NCBI GenBank assembly: GCA_023212725.1
Contig: JALBYF010000001.1
Coordinates: 434,001 to 498,000 of the forward strand
DNA length: 64,000 bases
Direction of reading: 5' to 3'
Source of the DNA: Tranzscheliella williamsii
Taxonomy: Eukaryota > Basidiomycota > Ustilaginomycetes > Ustilaginales > Ustilaginaceae
Numbering within the stretch: position 1 is the first letter of the stretch; the number at the start of each line of letters is the position of its first letter. The notes under the pieces are model-generated. The model did not search any database. It saw nothing but the letters and a program-made list of their open reading frames with translations, and had not been told where the DNA came from. The position numbers were made by a program, and so were the translations under genes. Of this stretch, positions 12,190-21,901 are shown in pieces.

Positions 12190-13347
12190 CTAGGTGCCAA
12201 AACCGGCCCAGGCGAGGCTGTAGATGTCAAAGTCGGCGAGTGGATGTGTGTGCGGGTCGTCGTCGAAGGTGGCGGCGAGGAGGGCGGGGAGCGGGCGGTG
12301 GGAGGGGTCGGGCTGGAGGTGGAAGCGGGTGAGGCTGCACAGGAGGTGGGTTTTCTTGACGGCGGTGCCGAGGCGGCCGCTAGCGACGAGGGCGGGGAGG
12401 GGGAGGGGGGAGGTGGGGAGGAGGAGTTGGGCGGTGTAGTGCGAGTGGTAGCGGAGGGGGTCTGCGGGGTAGATGGAGAAGGTGCCGCCGAAGCGGAGGC
12501 CGGGGAGGGCCCAGAGCGAGCGGGACTTGAGGTGTTCGAACAGGGCGGCTGCTGCGATTTCGGGTGCGGTGGCCGGGTAGGGGAAGATGGCCTGGGCGGT
12601 GGAGAGGGTGGTGTAGGCGCGCGGCGTGTACCAGGGGTGGGGCGGCGTGCTGTCGGGGACGCTCGCGATCGTGTACTGCCACGCGACGCGCGCGCGCTCC
12701 GCCTCGTCCGGCACCGCCCCCGCCTCGCCCCCATGCGCCGCCCGCACCGCCGCGCGCGCATTCCACCCCGCCTCCTGCTGCCCCCGCCGCTCCCCCTCCC
12801 ACCACCCCACCACCCCCGCCACCTCCCCCACCTCCGCATTCCGATAACTCGCCCCCTCATCCACAACCACCCCCCACCCCCGCCGCAGCAGATACACCAC
12901 CTCCTCCGCAAGCAGCTGCACCGGCAGCCCCAGAAACACATTCTGCTGCGGAAACTGCGACAACGTCCCCGTAAAGCTCCCCGTCAACCCATACCCGCGC
13001 AGCAGCTTCAGACTGTCCACCGTCCACACCAACGGCACTGGCAGCTCCCCGCCCGCCACCTCCCCCGTCAAACCCCCCGCCCCGCCCGCCGCGTTCGGAT
13101 GCAGGTGGATCTGGACCCGCTCCGGATACTGCGCAGAGAGATCGCCCTTCGGCGCGGTATACTGCGCGCTACTCGCCGCGCCCATCGACGCTCCTGTCGA
13201 CGCTTCCGCCGTGCTGGCAGCCGCCATCGTGCAGACCCTCAGCAGCGTGCCAGGTCCGTGTCCAGCCGAAGCAGCGTTCCCTGGTAGATGCTCGTCCACC
13301 GCTCTGTCCGCGAGATAGGATGATGTTGAGGCCAAGATGGCAGACAT
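12190..13347 (-). CDS. SEN34: tRNA-splicing endonuclease subunit Sen34
   Basis: Single-exon gene of 385 codons for one of the two catalytic subunits of the Sen2-Sen34-Sen15-Sen54 endonuclease, which cuts introns from pre-tRNA (Sen34 cuts at the 3' splice site). The N-terminal domain is recognisable from VPLVWTVDSLKLLRGYGLTG and FPQQNVFLGLPVQLLAEEVV. The C-terminal nuclease domain has FGGTFSIYPADPLRYHSHYT, holding the catalytic Tyr and His, followed by GRLGTAVKKTHLLC with the catalytic Lys. The first ATG (13347) gives about 40 low-complexity residues; a second in-frame ATG (residue 41) is a plausible alternative start because conserved sequence begins later. Base composition is extreme: the plus strand is G-rich at 12240-12650 and C-rich at 12690-13100. 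It lies downstream of YPK1 on the same strand and tail to tail with phosphoglucomutase. Confidence 0.9.
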   Translation of the reverse strand: MSAILASTSSYLADRAVDEHLPGNAASAGHGPGTLLRVCTMAAASTAEASTGASMGAASSAQYTAPKGDLSAQYPERVQIHLHPNAAGGAGGLTGEVAGGELPVPLVWTVDSLKLLRGYGLTGSFTGTLSQFPQQNVFLGLPVQLLAEEVVYLLRRGWGVVVDEGASYRNAEVGEVAGVVGWWEGERRGQQEAGWNARAAVRAAHGGEAGAVPDEAERARVAWQYTIASVPDSTPPHPWYTPRAYTTLSTAQAIFPYPATAPEIAAAALFEHLKSRSLWALPGLRFGGTFSIYPADPLRYHSHYTAQLLLPTSPLPLPALVASGRLGTAVKKTHLLCSLTRFHLQPDPSHRPLPALLAATFDDDPHTHPLADFDIYSLAWAGFGT

Positions 13348-13735
13348 GTCGAGCGATGCACATGAATTTTCCTATCCTCATACGGCTGGCCAGAAATTCC
13401 CATTATATTCCCATTCCCTTTGGATTTTGTTGATGATAGAAAAGGGCGAGTGGAGCGTGTCCGAGTCCCGGGTCGATAACGGAGGAAAGCGAGTGTAGTG
13501 GGTAGCTTAGTAGTGGCTCAGCACAGGATGATTGCCTCACAATTCTTGGATGGAGCAGTGAAGATTCTGGTTGATACACAGGTCGGTGGGTAGAGTGCGT
13601 GCCAATGGCGAGTGAGTGAGTGAGCTACTACGATGCGGTTGATAGCGTAATGCAAGCGCGACTCTGGCTGTATTGCACACAGGGCGGTAAAATGCAGCGA
13701 GAGAAGCAAAGAGAGAGGCGAGCTGGTGCGGTAGG
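13348..13735. other. Intergenic spacer between YPK1 and SEN34
   Basis: About 390 bp between the YPK1 stop and the SEN34 start, both on the minus strand. It must hold the YPK1 terminator and SEN34 promoter. I see only a short GAGT microsatellite (13610-13624) and no gene. Confidence 0.6.
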
Positions 13736-15743
13736 CTAGTCTCGCAGGCTCTCGCCGGTGCCCATGTCGTTGGGTGCGTTGTAGGAGAATCCAACAAACT
13801 GTTCTTGGACGGTGGCAGAGAGCATGTGACTGTCGTCTACGACACTGTCCATGGGAGGCTCGTTGGTGAACTCTGGATCAAAGTTACTGGTGTCAATGGC
13901 GGACGCCACGCTGGGCTTGAATGGCGGAGGGATCTTTTTCGCCAAGAGCTTCTTCCAGTCAATGTGCCGGGCGAAGAAGGGATGCGCCTTGATTTCGGCA
14001 GCGCCCTGCCCGCCGCTGCCGAGCCGCTGCGCAGGATCGCGGTTGAGCAGCCCGGTGAGCAAGCTTCGTGCCTCGGCAGATACCTCGTCGCCGAACCGGA
14101 GCGGGTCCTGCAGAATCTTGCGGTACATCTCGTTGACGTCCTCCGAGTAGAACGGCGGCAGACCTGTCAACATCTCGTAGAGCAAAACCCCCAGTGTCCA
14201 CCAGTCGACCGCCTTGGTGTAGCCCTGTCCGAGCAGCAGCTCGGGCGAAAGATACTCTGGCGTGCCACAGAAGGTGTTGGTGGTCTCTTGGTCGCCCATG
14301 TTGAGCTTGCAGAGTCCAAAGTCGCACAAGGCAATATGTCCGGTGTAGTCGAGCAGGATGTTTTCGGGCTTGAGATCGCGATAGACCACGTTGAAACCAT
14401 GCAGATGTTCCAAAGCGCAGAGCAGTTCGGCAGCATAGAAGCGGGACCTCTCCTCGTTGAAGCGTCCTTCTCGTTGCAGATGGTGAAACAGTTCGCCGCC
14501 ATTGATGAAAGCCAACACCAGATAGAGCTTGTCGGGGCTCTGGAAGGAAAACTTGAGCGGCACGATGAACGGATTGTTCACCTGCGCCAGCACCGTCCTT
14601 TCCGCCAGAGTGTGCGTCACTTCGGAACGCGAGACGATGTGGGCTTTGCGGATAGTCTTGAGCGCATAAATTCGAGAGGTATCTCTCTTGCGTACCTGCA
14701 TTACCTTACCGAAGCTACCCTTGCCGATCACCTTGAGCAGCTCAAATGCGTCCATGTTGAGCGAACCGCCCATGTCGCTCTTGTACGAGACTTGGACATG
14801 GATCTGGCCACTTCCGCCACCGACGGTATACCATTCGTCCGTGGTCCGCTGTCGACGGCAGAACGGCGATACAAATGCACAGGAGCGACAAGTCGAAGGC
14901 GGCGAAGCAGGTGAAGGAGGGGACGGCGGCGAAGGAGGGGAAGGAGGGAGAAAGAAATAGTCAGGACCAGACCAGTATGGACGATAGCGGAGCGGCTACT
15001 GGCGGTGGAAGAGGGCGGCTATGGCTACCTACGTGGTTTTCGAAATCGGGCACGAATTTGACACCGCCGAGATAGAGATCGCTGACACCCATCACATCGT
15101 CGCCCTGGCCATCCCTATGCACGTCACCCTGCTGGGGTGCGCTGGGCCCGTCGCCAGACCGCAAGTAAGTTTGCAAGCTGATTTCCGAGTTTCTGGAAAC
15201 GTCAAAGTGGGCTCTGAACATCCAGGTAGGGCCTTGGATATCTCCTCCTAGCGCATCGATCAAAATCTCATTCTTGTCGAACTCCAGCACGACGTAGGGC
15301 AACCACCAACATTGCCTGCGTTGCATACTTTGGCGGTTTTCCCTGTTGTTGCCCCCAAAGGAGTGGGCAAGCGAGCTACCGTGAGAGCTGTTTTGCGCCA
15401 CGGCTCTCGCAACGGCCGGGGGCGTTTGGGTACCCGGAGGCAAAGAGAGACCGCGTGCATCAATCACTCGGATCGTAAGTAGTCCCGAACGGGGAATAGG
15501 TGCGCCGGTAGAAGAGGCCAGCGCAGACGAAGTTGCGGCGCCAACGGCGGTGTCCGATCCAGGATTAGCTGGTGTTGGAGTTGCGGAGCGATCCAGTGGC
15601 GTACGAGCGCCGAGATTGGCGCCCTCCTTCAGCTCTGCCAGCGGAAGACGATGCGAAGCACATCAAGAGGGTCAGTTGAGGGCTACGCTCTGCACAGCGC
15701 GGCGCTGAGCTGACAACTTACTCTTGCCTAACTTCCACGACAT
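13736..15743 (-). CDS. YPK1: AGC-family protein kinase, Ypk1/SGK type
   Basis: A kinase of the Ypk1 family, which acts below TORC2 and Pkh kinases to control sphingolipid synthesis, membrane stress and polarity. The three exons are 15743-15722, 15634-15033 and 14848-13736, 578 residues. The introns (87 and 184 nt) have GTAAGT..GGCAG and GTAGGT..GACAG ends. The joined N-terminus reads MSWKLGKKLKEGANLG, then a C2-like region with LLTIRVIDARGLSLPPG, LPYVVLEFDKNEILIDALGG and VKFVPDFENH, typical of fungal Ypk proteins. The kinase domain begins near residue 240 (VIGKGSFGKVMQVRK). It has the ATP Lys (YALKTIRK), catalytic VYRDLKPEN, CDFGLCKL, the activation loop TTNTFCGTPEYLSPE (PDK1 site) and the hydrophobic motif FVGFSYN (TORC2 site). 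Every catalytic residue is present. Confidence 0.95.
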
Positions 15744-17622
15744 GATGACGGTCTGTGACCAGATTTAGAGGACAAGGTGAGAATGGAGACGGTGTATCCC
15801 AAAAAAAAACCTCGGTCGACGGTCAAGGGAAAGCGAGCACCTGTAGATGAGCTTGTCGAACCGCGGTTGAGGGAGATGCGATGCGGGTTGATGCAAGGGC
15901 GACCACGAAAGAGCGAAAGGGGCGATTTGAAATGAGAAGCGGAGAGCCGTGTTGCGTGGGCACCGTGCAAATGAAATGCGACGGTAGGGAAAGCCGTACT
16001 CGATGCTGCAATGAGGGGTTTTGGCCGTTGGCCCGCCGTCGCGGCAGCAAGTATAGCAGGTTATAAGTAGATAGACTCTGCGGACTGACGATTGGGGCGC
16101 GAAAAGCAGCCGAGGCACAAGCTGCTGGACAAGATGCGTGCGACCGAGCAGATCGACACCGAGCTTGTAAGCAAATAGAGCAGACCGCAGCCGGTAGAGC
16201 GACGACGTCTGTGTGATGGCGATACGGTGGTAGACGCCAGAGTCGAAAGACGATGATGGCAGTACGGACAGGGACAAGCAGCGGGGTCCGAGCCGCCCGG
16301 AAGGAGTCTCACTCCCAGCTAAGGGGTGCGTTGTGGTGGGGTTGCGGCCAGTGCGTTGTGCGCAACTACAACCAGGCAAAGAGCCATGACTACAACGGGA
16401 ATACAGACAACGCTGCGATTACTGAAGCACTAACAAAAGTTGGGGCGTAGTACGTACTACTCACCTGTAATCAGCGTTGAAGCGCAAGTACGGTTGCGCC
16501 AAACTGGTTGCGCTACTACCTTATTTGCTTCTTCAAGTTCCGGTGAAGGCTTCTTTAGTGTGAATATTCAACCGAAACCGTGCATACGTTTGGGGTTGCG
16601 AACGCCGCAACCGTAATCACTACGCTTCGGAGACGCGTTTCTACGCACCAAATACCCGTGCTTCCAGTGCCTGAGAACACTTTTAACAGGAGCGGTGTGC
16701 GTCGAACGGATGTTATCATAGGCTAGTAGGTGAGTAGTAATACCGTGACGGGGAAGCGCACCCGCTACACTCAATGCAGACGCATAAAGCGGCAGCTTGC
16801 AACTCCTCCGACGACGCATCTTGGTCCGGGGCAACTACTGGTTCATGGTTTGGAACGTGTCTCGCCTGGCCAGTGGCTGCAGGGACAAAAAGGAAAGTGT
16901 CACGACAGCGTGAGTAGATCTCTGTCGCACCGATTCGAGGAGAAAGGCGGAAGAGCGACGAGCGCACACAGAGGTTGACAGACCGACGACGGCCTAACAA
17001 ATAGACGATCTTCTGCACTGGGATAGAGAACAACGGCACGAAGTCACGAAGAACAGGTAAGTGCTTTGTCAAGGGCACATGTAACACCCATGAGCTCCAC
17101 CGCAAGCAGGGCCAGTGTCCGTCCCATCTGCGCAATCGCGAAAGAGAAAGCACAAACGGCGTGACACGAGGTAGAGAGCCACCATGAAAGTAGCAGTCCC
17201 AGTCACAGCAGCTATAAAGTGTGAGTAAGAGAGTTGCACGGCTCTCTCTAAAGACTTTTGGCTGTGCAGTGAGACACCGGCCCTTTCCTTAACTCGGACC
17301 GGTACGGCTGCATTATTTGCATTATTCGTGCAGATGCCGCCTCCATTTCCACCCGCGGAGGTGAACATTTTGAAAATTTCCAAATCTTACCGTTTCCCGT
17401 CGTCCCATCGAGAAATCAAATTATAATTTACATACTGATGTACAGACTTATGGCTTCGTGCTTGCGGTTATGGTATTCATGGTGAACGTGGCCTAGCTTG
17501 GCAGGAGAGCTGATGAGCGGCGTCGACATACAATGAATATTTCGGGAGCCGCATGGCTTCCTTCCCGACCCTGGCCTTGATCACCTCCCGCTCATCGTCA
17601 ACGTCATCACGGGCAGGTCATC
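15744..17622. other. Divergent intergenic region YPK1 / bZIP
   Basis: About 1.9 kb without a supported gene. Minus-strand frames at 16379-15765 and 17153-16716 have no recognisable domain. There is an A9 tract near 15798 and a perfect 14-bp palindrome gtagtacgtactac at 16447-16460. The region is AT-richer than its neighbours and presumably holds both promoters and a long YPK1 leader. Confidence 0.6.
16447..16460. promoter_or_regulatory. 14-bp perfect palindrome gtagtacgtactac
   Basis: The 14 bases equal their own reverse complement and lie midway in the YPK1/bZIP divergent spacer. A dimeric-protein binding site is possible; no factor can be named from sequence. Confidence 0.3.
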
Positions 17623-19098
17623 ATGGGCAGGGGTAGGCGGCCCAACATGGCCCTCGAGCCCACCAGGGCGCTGCAAACACAGCGCGCATTTCGGCAACGC
17701 AAAGCAGAGTATCTCACCAGCCTGGAGGAGTCGGTCAAGAAGCTGACAGAGGAAAACTTGCGGCTGTGCGAGATGCTTCACCTCGAGCCCAACCGCACCT
17801 CCTCCGCCCAAGTCACAGACCCGATCTCAGCCTCGTCCCACGCCAACGAACATCATGGCAGCTATCTGCCCCTTCGGCCCACGCCGCCCTCGTCCACGTC
17901 TCCCCCCAGCGCATCGTCTCGGAGCAACACGCCGTTTGCTGCCGACAGCGCCAACTGCAGCAACTGCGGCTCTGTCCAGGAGACCAAGAGGCAGCTCGCC
18001 CTCGCCGCGTCTCATGTTGAACAACAGATGGACCAGCTCCACCTCGCCATGAAGGCGCTCAGATCCGTCCTGGGTCAGCATCATCCTGTCTATAGGATGC
18101 TGTCCACGGATTCGTCTAACAGCATCCTTCGGCCGCCGGCTCCCTGCCCAGCGCCGTTGCCGGATGCGGTAGATGCGCCGCGTCCTCTGAAGAGGTCTAG
18201 AGTGCACGACCGGGCCAACCTCGCTGTGGCGCAGAGCGGCCTTCATCACTCGCCCGTGGACGGCATCAGCATGACCTCGAGCTTTTTCGAACCCAGTCAT
18301 ACCATTTACCCCTCCACGAGATCGTCGTCGGCCGCGGAAGGATCTTCTGCCGGACATAGTCCCCGTGACCCTGCCGTTGCTCATGGCAGCAATAGTCTAC
18401 GCCAACATCGACAGCACCCTCACACTGCCCAGCACGCTCCTGTCTCCCGGTCTCCGCTCAACTACGCGTCGGACCTGGCGGCGTCTCATCAGCCTGTCCC
18501 GCCAGCCTCGTCGCATAGCCACTACTATCCACCACCGTTACCCCCGCCGACCAGCAACAGCGCGCATCCGGCGTACCATGCTGTTTCAGGCCCGCTGAAC
18601 GCAACCTCGCGTCTGTACGAAGAGCATCCGTTACCCTCACGGACCGATCCTTATCATCCGCCGCCAAACCAGCACTACGCCCCACACCATCATCGTCCAC
18701 AGGCCGCTGCTCACCATGGCAATGCTGGATCCGCGGCTTCGGCGGCCCCCTCGCCCGCGGCCTCCGTGCAAGCATTGGGGCCCGCCGCTTCGCCGGCCTA
18801 CGCTGCTACGCGCTCGCTTGCGCTGGCCGCGCTCGAGTCGCCGCGCGCGTGGCAGGAGGAGCCACCGAACGAGTGTACGCCTGGCCGTGGGGCGTCGGGC
18901 AAGCCTGATTGCTGTGCGCCCAAGGACGCAAGCGCCGCGTCGCCGCGTGGCTCCGGCGGCGGTTCGGGCTCGGGGCGTGCAGAGACGTCGCCCGCGCCGC
19001 TCGGCGTTGCCATCGACATGCGCAGCAAGCCTGCTACCGACGAGCCGTGCTGCTTCGGCCTGGTCGAGTGCGACCCCGACGGCAACATCATCCTCTAG
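17623..19098 (+). CDS. Atypical bZIP transcription factor with Cys-rich C-terminus
   Basis: Single-exon gene, 491 residues. The DNA-binding region sits at the extreme N-terminus: RGRRPNMALEPTRALQTQRA followed by FRQRKAEYLTSLE. It leads into a leucine zipper with Leu at heptad spacing (LEESVKK LTEENLR LCEML). It resembles the Yap-type basic region (QRAFRxRK), but the Asn that normally contacts DNA is replaced by Ala in the stretch RALQTQRAFR. The rest is low-complexity Ser/Pro/His. It has a short Cys pair (CSNCG) followed by a predicted helix (residues about 110-155), then Cys-rich elements near the end (CTPG, DCC, and EPCCFGLVECDPDGNIIL as the last residues). Such Cys clusters can bind metal or act as redox sensors; that is inference. 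The gene is divergent from YPK1 and convergent with the SUMO-like gene, 99 bp away. I cannot assign a named orthologue. Confidence 0.85.
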   Translation: MGRGRRPNMALEPTRALQTQRAFRQRKAEYLTSLEESVKKLTEENLRLCEMLHLEPNRTSSAQVTDPISASSHANEHHGSYLPLRPTPPSSTSPPSASSRSNTPFAADSANCSNCGSVQETKRQLALAASHVEQQMDQLHLAMKALRSVLGQHHPVYRMLSTDSSNSILRPPAPCPAPLPDAVDAPRPLKRSRVHDRANLAVAQSGLHHSPVDGISMTSSFFEPSHTIYPSTRSSSAAEGSSAGHSPRDPAVAHGSNSLRQHRQHPHTAQHAPVSRSPLNYASDLAASHQPVPPASSHSHYYPPPLPPPTSNSAHPAYHAVSGPLNATSRLYEEHPLPSRTDPYHPPPNQHYAPHHHRPQAAAHHGNAGSAASAAPSPAASVQALGPAASPAYAATRSLALAALESPRAWQEEPPNECTPGRGASGKPDCCAPKDASAASPRGSGGGSGSGRAETSPAPLGVAIDMRSKPATDEPCCFGLVECDPDGNIIL

Positions 19099-19197
19099 CC
19101 CCGCCTGCCGCGCCACCTGTATTTGTACGCCGCACTGACAAGGATACCACCCACACGCATCGGACTGGGCCAGGCGGAGGCCAGGGTGACAGGGTGA

Positions 19198-20313
19198 TTA
19201 CCAGACGATCTCGAGCATGTCGCCGTCTTCCATGTCGAGGTCGGCGACGGTGGTGGAGGGGGGCGGGAGGGTGCCGTCGATGCGCGCGCGCAGGGAGGCG
19301 AGCGGGGGAGGGGAGGGGAGGGTGGTGTGGAAGTGGGCCAGGATGGTGGTCAGCTGGGTGGTGGGGCGGACGCGGACGCGCGTGCGGCCTGCGCGTGACG
19401 AGAGTGTCAGGGAGAGCGAGTCTGCTTCTGCGTTGGGGATGGGGTCGGGTTCGGGTGCGGTGGCGGGGGGGGAAGGGGGTGGGGGGTGTGGTTCTTGTGC
19501 TGGCGCGGGGGTGCGGTGGGGTGCGGGGCGGGGGACGAACTGGACGCTCTTGTCGCTGTCGCTGTTGGTGTTGGTGTTGTCGGGGTCGCTGTCCGAGGCG
19601 ACGGGGATGGCGGCGGGAGGGGGAGGTTGGCGTTGGCGGGTGCGCTGGGCGTGCTGCTGCTTTGCGCGCGCGCGGATCTGGGCAGCGTTGGCGCCGCGGA
19701 AGTGGGTCGCCAGCGCCGGGTCCCACTCCACCTCGTCGTCGGTGCTCGAGCACACCGCCGGCGCCGCCCCCCGCGAGCCCGCGCGCCGCTTTCCCTGAAT
19801 GATCTGCTCCACGATCTCGCGCGCACGCCACAGTGTCTGCGCATCCGCCTCCGGCGGCGGCGTCAAACTCACCCCCCGCCGCCGCACCCCCCCGTCCTCC
19901 TCCGAAACCACCACCGCCACCTCCGCCCCCCGCGCCGCTTCACTCGCACCCACCGCAGCCACCGAGGAAGACGACGCAGCCTGACTTTCCTGCCTCGACC
20001 GCACCGCCACTTCACTCGCCCACGCAGGCAGCCTAGGACCCACCCGCCGCCGCTTCTTCCTCTGCCGATCCAACCCCGCCTCCGACCCCGACGACGCGCC
20101 ACCGTCCGCGCTAGAATTTACACTTTCGTCCTCGTCCTCGTCATCGTCATCGTCGTCATCGTCGTCGTCGTCGTCAGCGTCGGCGTTGATGCCATCGTCC
20201 ACCTCACCTGCGGGGGCGGCGGTGGCCGGCAGACGGCGAGAGGGTAGAGCCTTGGGGGCGCTCCTGGATCTCGCGTTTAGGGGCTTGCGGATGAACAGGT
20301 CGAGGTCGTCCAT
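19198..20313 (-). CDS. Rad60/Esc2/NIP45-like protein with C-terminal SUMO-like domain
   Basis: Single exon, 371 residues. The start is the first in-frame ATG (20313, [12 protein letters not shown]); the open frame upstream contains no ATG. The N-terminal third is charged, with an Asp/Glu run of about 20 residues encoded by a GTC/ATC microsatellite (20126-20187) and a basic RQRKKRRR segment that could be a nuclear localisation signal. Residues about 295-371 read as a ubiquitin-fold SUMO-like domain: [40 protein letters not shown] and [11 protein letters not shown] at the very end. It lacks a C-terminal di-glycine, so it is not a conjugated SUMO. The domain order (acidic disordered N-terminus, SUMO-like C-terminus) fits the Rad60/Esc2 group that guides SUMO-dependent repair of stalled replication forks. 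Only one SUMO-like domain is evident to me. It shares a divergent promoter of 480 bp with SEC11. Confidence 0.75.
   Translation of the reverse strand: MDDLDLFIRKPLNARSRSAPKALPSRRLPATAAPAGEVDDGINADADDDDDDDDDDDDEDEDESVNSSADGGASSGSEAGLDRQRKKRRRVGPRLPAWASEVAVRSRQESQAASSSSVAAVGASEAARGAEVAVVVSEEDGGVRRRGVSLTPPPEADAQTLWRAREIVEQIIQGKRRAGSRGAAPAVCSSTDDEVEWDPALATHFRGANAAQIRARAKQQHAQRTRQRQPPPPAAIPVASDSDPDNTNTNSDSDKSVQFVPRPAPHRTPAPAQEPHPPPPSPPATAPEPDPIPNAEADSLSLTLSSRAGRTRVRVRPTTQLTTILAHFHTTLPSPPPLASLRARIDGTLPPPSTTVADLDMEDGDMLEIVW
20126..20187. repeat. Trinucleotide microsatellite coding for poly-Asp/Glu
   Basis: A run of gtc/atc/ctc triplets on the plus strand inside the SUMO-like gene. It encodes the Asp/Glu tract on the minus strand. 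Length variation between strains would change only the acidic run. Confidence 0.9.
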
Positions 20314-20795
20314 ATTGCCTTGGTGGTGCAGCACATGTCGGTCTTGCGGAGCGGCATAGGGGAGGAGCAGACCGAGCAGAGCAGACGGAGGATGGGCGGG
20401 GCAGGCCGAGGCGTAGGCCGAAGCGGTCGACGGCGGCCAAGCGACTAGCGAGCGTTCCCACGGCCTCCAACTGCATAACAACGGGCCCGTCGCGCCAGCC
20501 GATCTGCCATCGGGTCACACATCGGCGATGCGTGTTTCTACACTTGTGCACCAGGCGAGCTAATTTGGAGCGCAAAGAGGGCGTGGCCACGTCGTCGGCC
20601 TCGCCGAGAAGAGGCGGCCCACCCGCGCAGCTCATCCGGATCACCCGTCCTCCTCCTCTGTCCGTCACACTTCGCCTCGTCCGCCACATTCACGTAGGAG
20701 ATCACGCGCGCGCAGTCACAGCGACGCGCTTTGCTATCGCTGCTATCGACCAGCTGAGCCGTGGTAGCCGCTTGCTTGGGTTAGTGGTGCGCAGG
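20314..20795. other. Divergent promoter region SUMO-like gene / SEC11
   Basis: About 480 bp between two divergent ATGs. No gene is supported; open frames here are extensions of the neighbouring genes without ATG starts. Confidence 0.55.
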
Positions 20796-21396
20796 ATGTT
20801 TGCGGAGGAGGTGGCGAAGCTGCGCCGGCAGAGCGTGCGGTCGGTGCTGCTGCAGGTGCTCAACTTTGTGTCGGTGGTGTCGACGGCGCTGGCCATGTGG
20901 AAGGGGCTGTCGGTGCTGACCAACACCGAGTCGCCAGTGGTGGTGGTGCTGTCCGGGTCCATGGAGCCCGCGTTCTACCGCGGCGACCTGCTCTTCCTCT
21001 CGCTCCCGGACGCACCCCTCCGCGTCGGCGACATCCCCGTCTACAAGGTGCCCGGCGCCGACATCCCCATCGTCCACCGCATCATCGAAACCCATATCGC
21101 GCCCAACGGCGAACAGCTCCTCCTCACCAAGGGCGACAACAACGACTCCGACGACATCGCCCTCTACAACGGCGCACGCTGGATGAACAAGCACAACATG
21201 GTCGGCAAGGTCCGCGGGTAGGTCTCCCCGCTTCCACCCGCCCCATCAACCCCTCCCGCACTGACATTCCTGCTACGCTCCCCACAGATACATGCCCTAC
21301 GTAGGCTACGTCACCATCGCCCTCAACGACTACCCCAAACTCAAATACCTCTTGCTAGGCATCATGGGTCTCAGCCTGCTTCTTCAGAAGGAGTGA
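20796..21396 (+). CDS. SEC11: Signal peptidase complex catalytic subunit Sec11
   Basis: An ER membrane protease that removes signal peptides. The two exons are 20796-21217 and 21288-21396, 176 residues, close to the family length. The 70-nt intron (GTAGGT..CACAG, branch CTGAC) joins GKVRG to [20 protein letters not shown]. An N-terminal hydrophobic anchor ([20 protein letters not shown]) precedes the active-site segment [17 protein letters not shown]. The nucleophile is Ser of GSM (about residue 55), the conserved His is in PIVHRIIE (about 94) and the conserved Asp in [10 protein letters not shown] (about 114), matching the eukaryotic Ser/His/Asp arrangement. A hydrophobic C-terminal segment ([14 protein letters not shown]) ends the protein. 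Nothing suggests loss of function. Confidence 0.97.
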
Positions 21397-21901
21397 CCCC
21401 CGCCGGCCGCACCACACCCGCACTCGCGTGCCCGCTTCCACCACCGTCAATGGTAACAACCGCCTGTGTCCGCTTCCCTAGATCCCGCAGTGCACACCGT
21501 CGCGCCAGAAAAGAGGTAAAAATTTCAACAACGCCGCTAAACGACGCCAGAAGGAATGCGAAGGTAATGACCCTTGACGAGAGAGACTCGGTGGCGTGGA
21601 CAGGCGAAGGAGTGTACGAAGGCAGGGAAAGAGCAAACAGATCCAGCTGAATTGAGGGGGAGGGGAAACCAAAGAACCGAACACGGAGCCAAGAGCGAAG
21701 CAAAGAGCGTCTAGAGAAACGTAAGAGGAAAAGAGTGACAAGAAAAGCGAGTGTGTGAAGGTGTCCGGTGCGAGGGCGACGGGATCGCGAGGATCACTAT
21801 GGTAGCCGGTACAAAGGTCCTTGATCCGTAGTCGGCGCCGAGGCATGTTGATAAGAGAAATAAGCGAACAAGGTAACGTGGTGGATGCTTTTTGACCGAG
21901 T
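21397..21901. other. Convergent spacer SEC11 / MSB2
   Basis: About 500 bp between two stop codons. It must contain the 3' ends of both transcripts. I see no gene or repeat. Confidence 0.55.

Noticed and set aside
12224..13287. Several long frames on both strands across SEN34.
   Set aside because: They are shadows caused by extreme GC content; only the Sen34 frame has catalytic motifs.
15765..16379. 204-codon minus-strand frame upstream of YPK1.
   Set aside because: No recognisable domain and crossed by other frames of similar length; likely leader or promoter.
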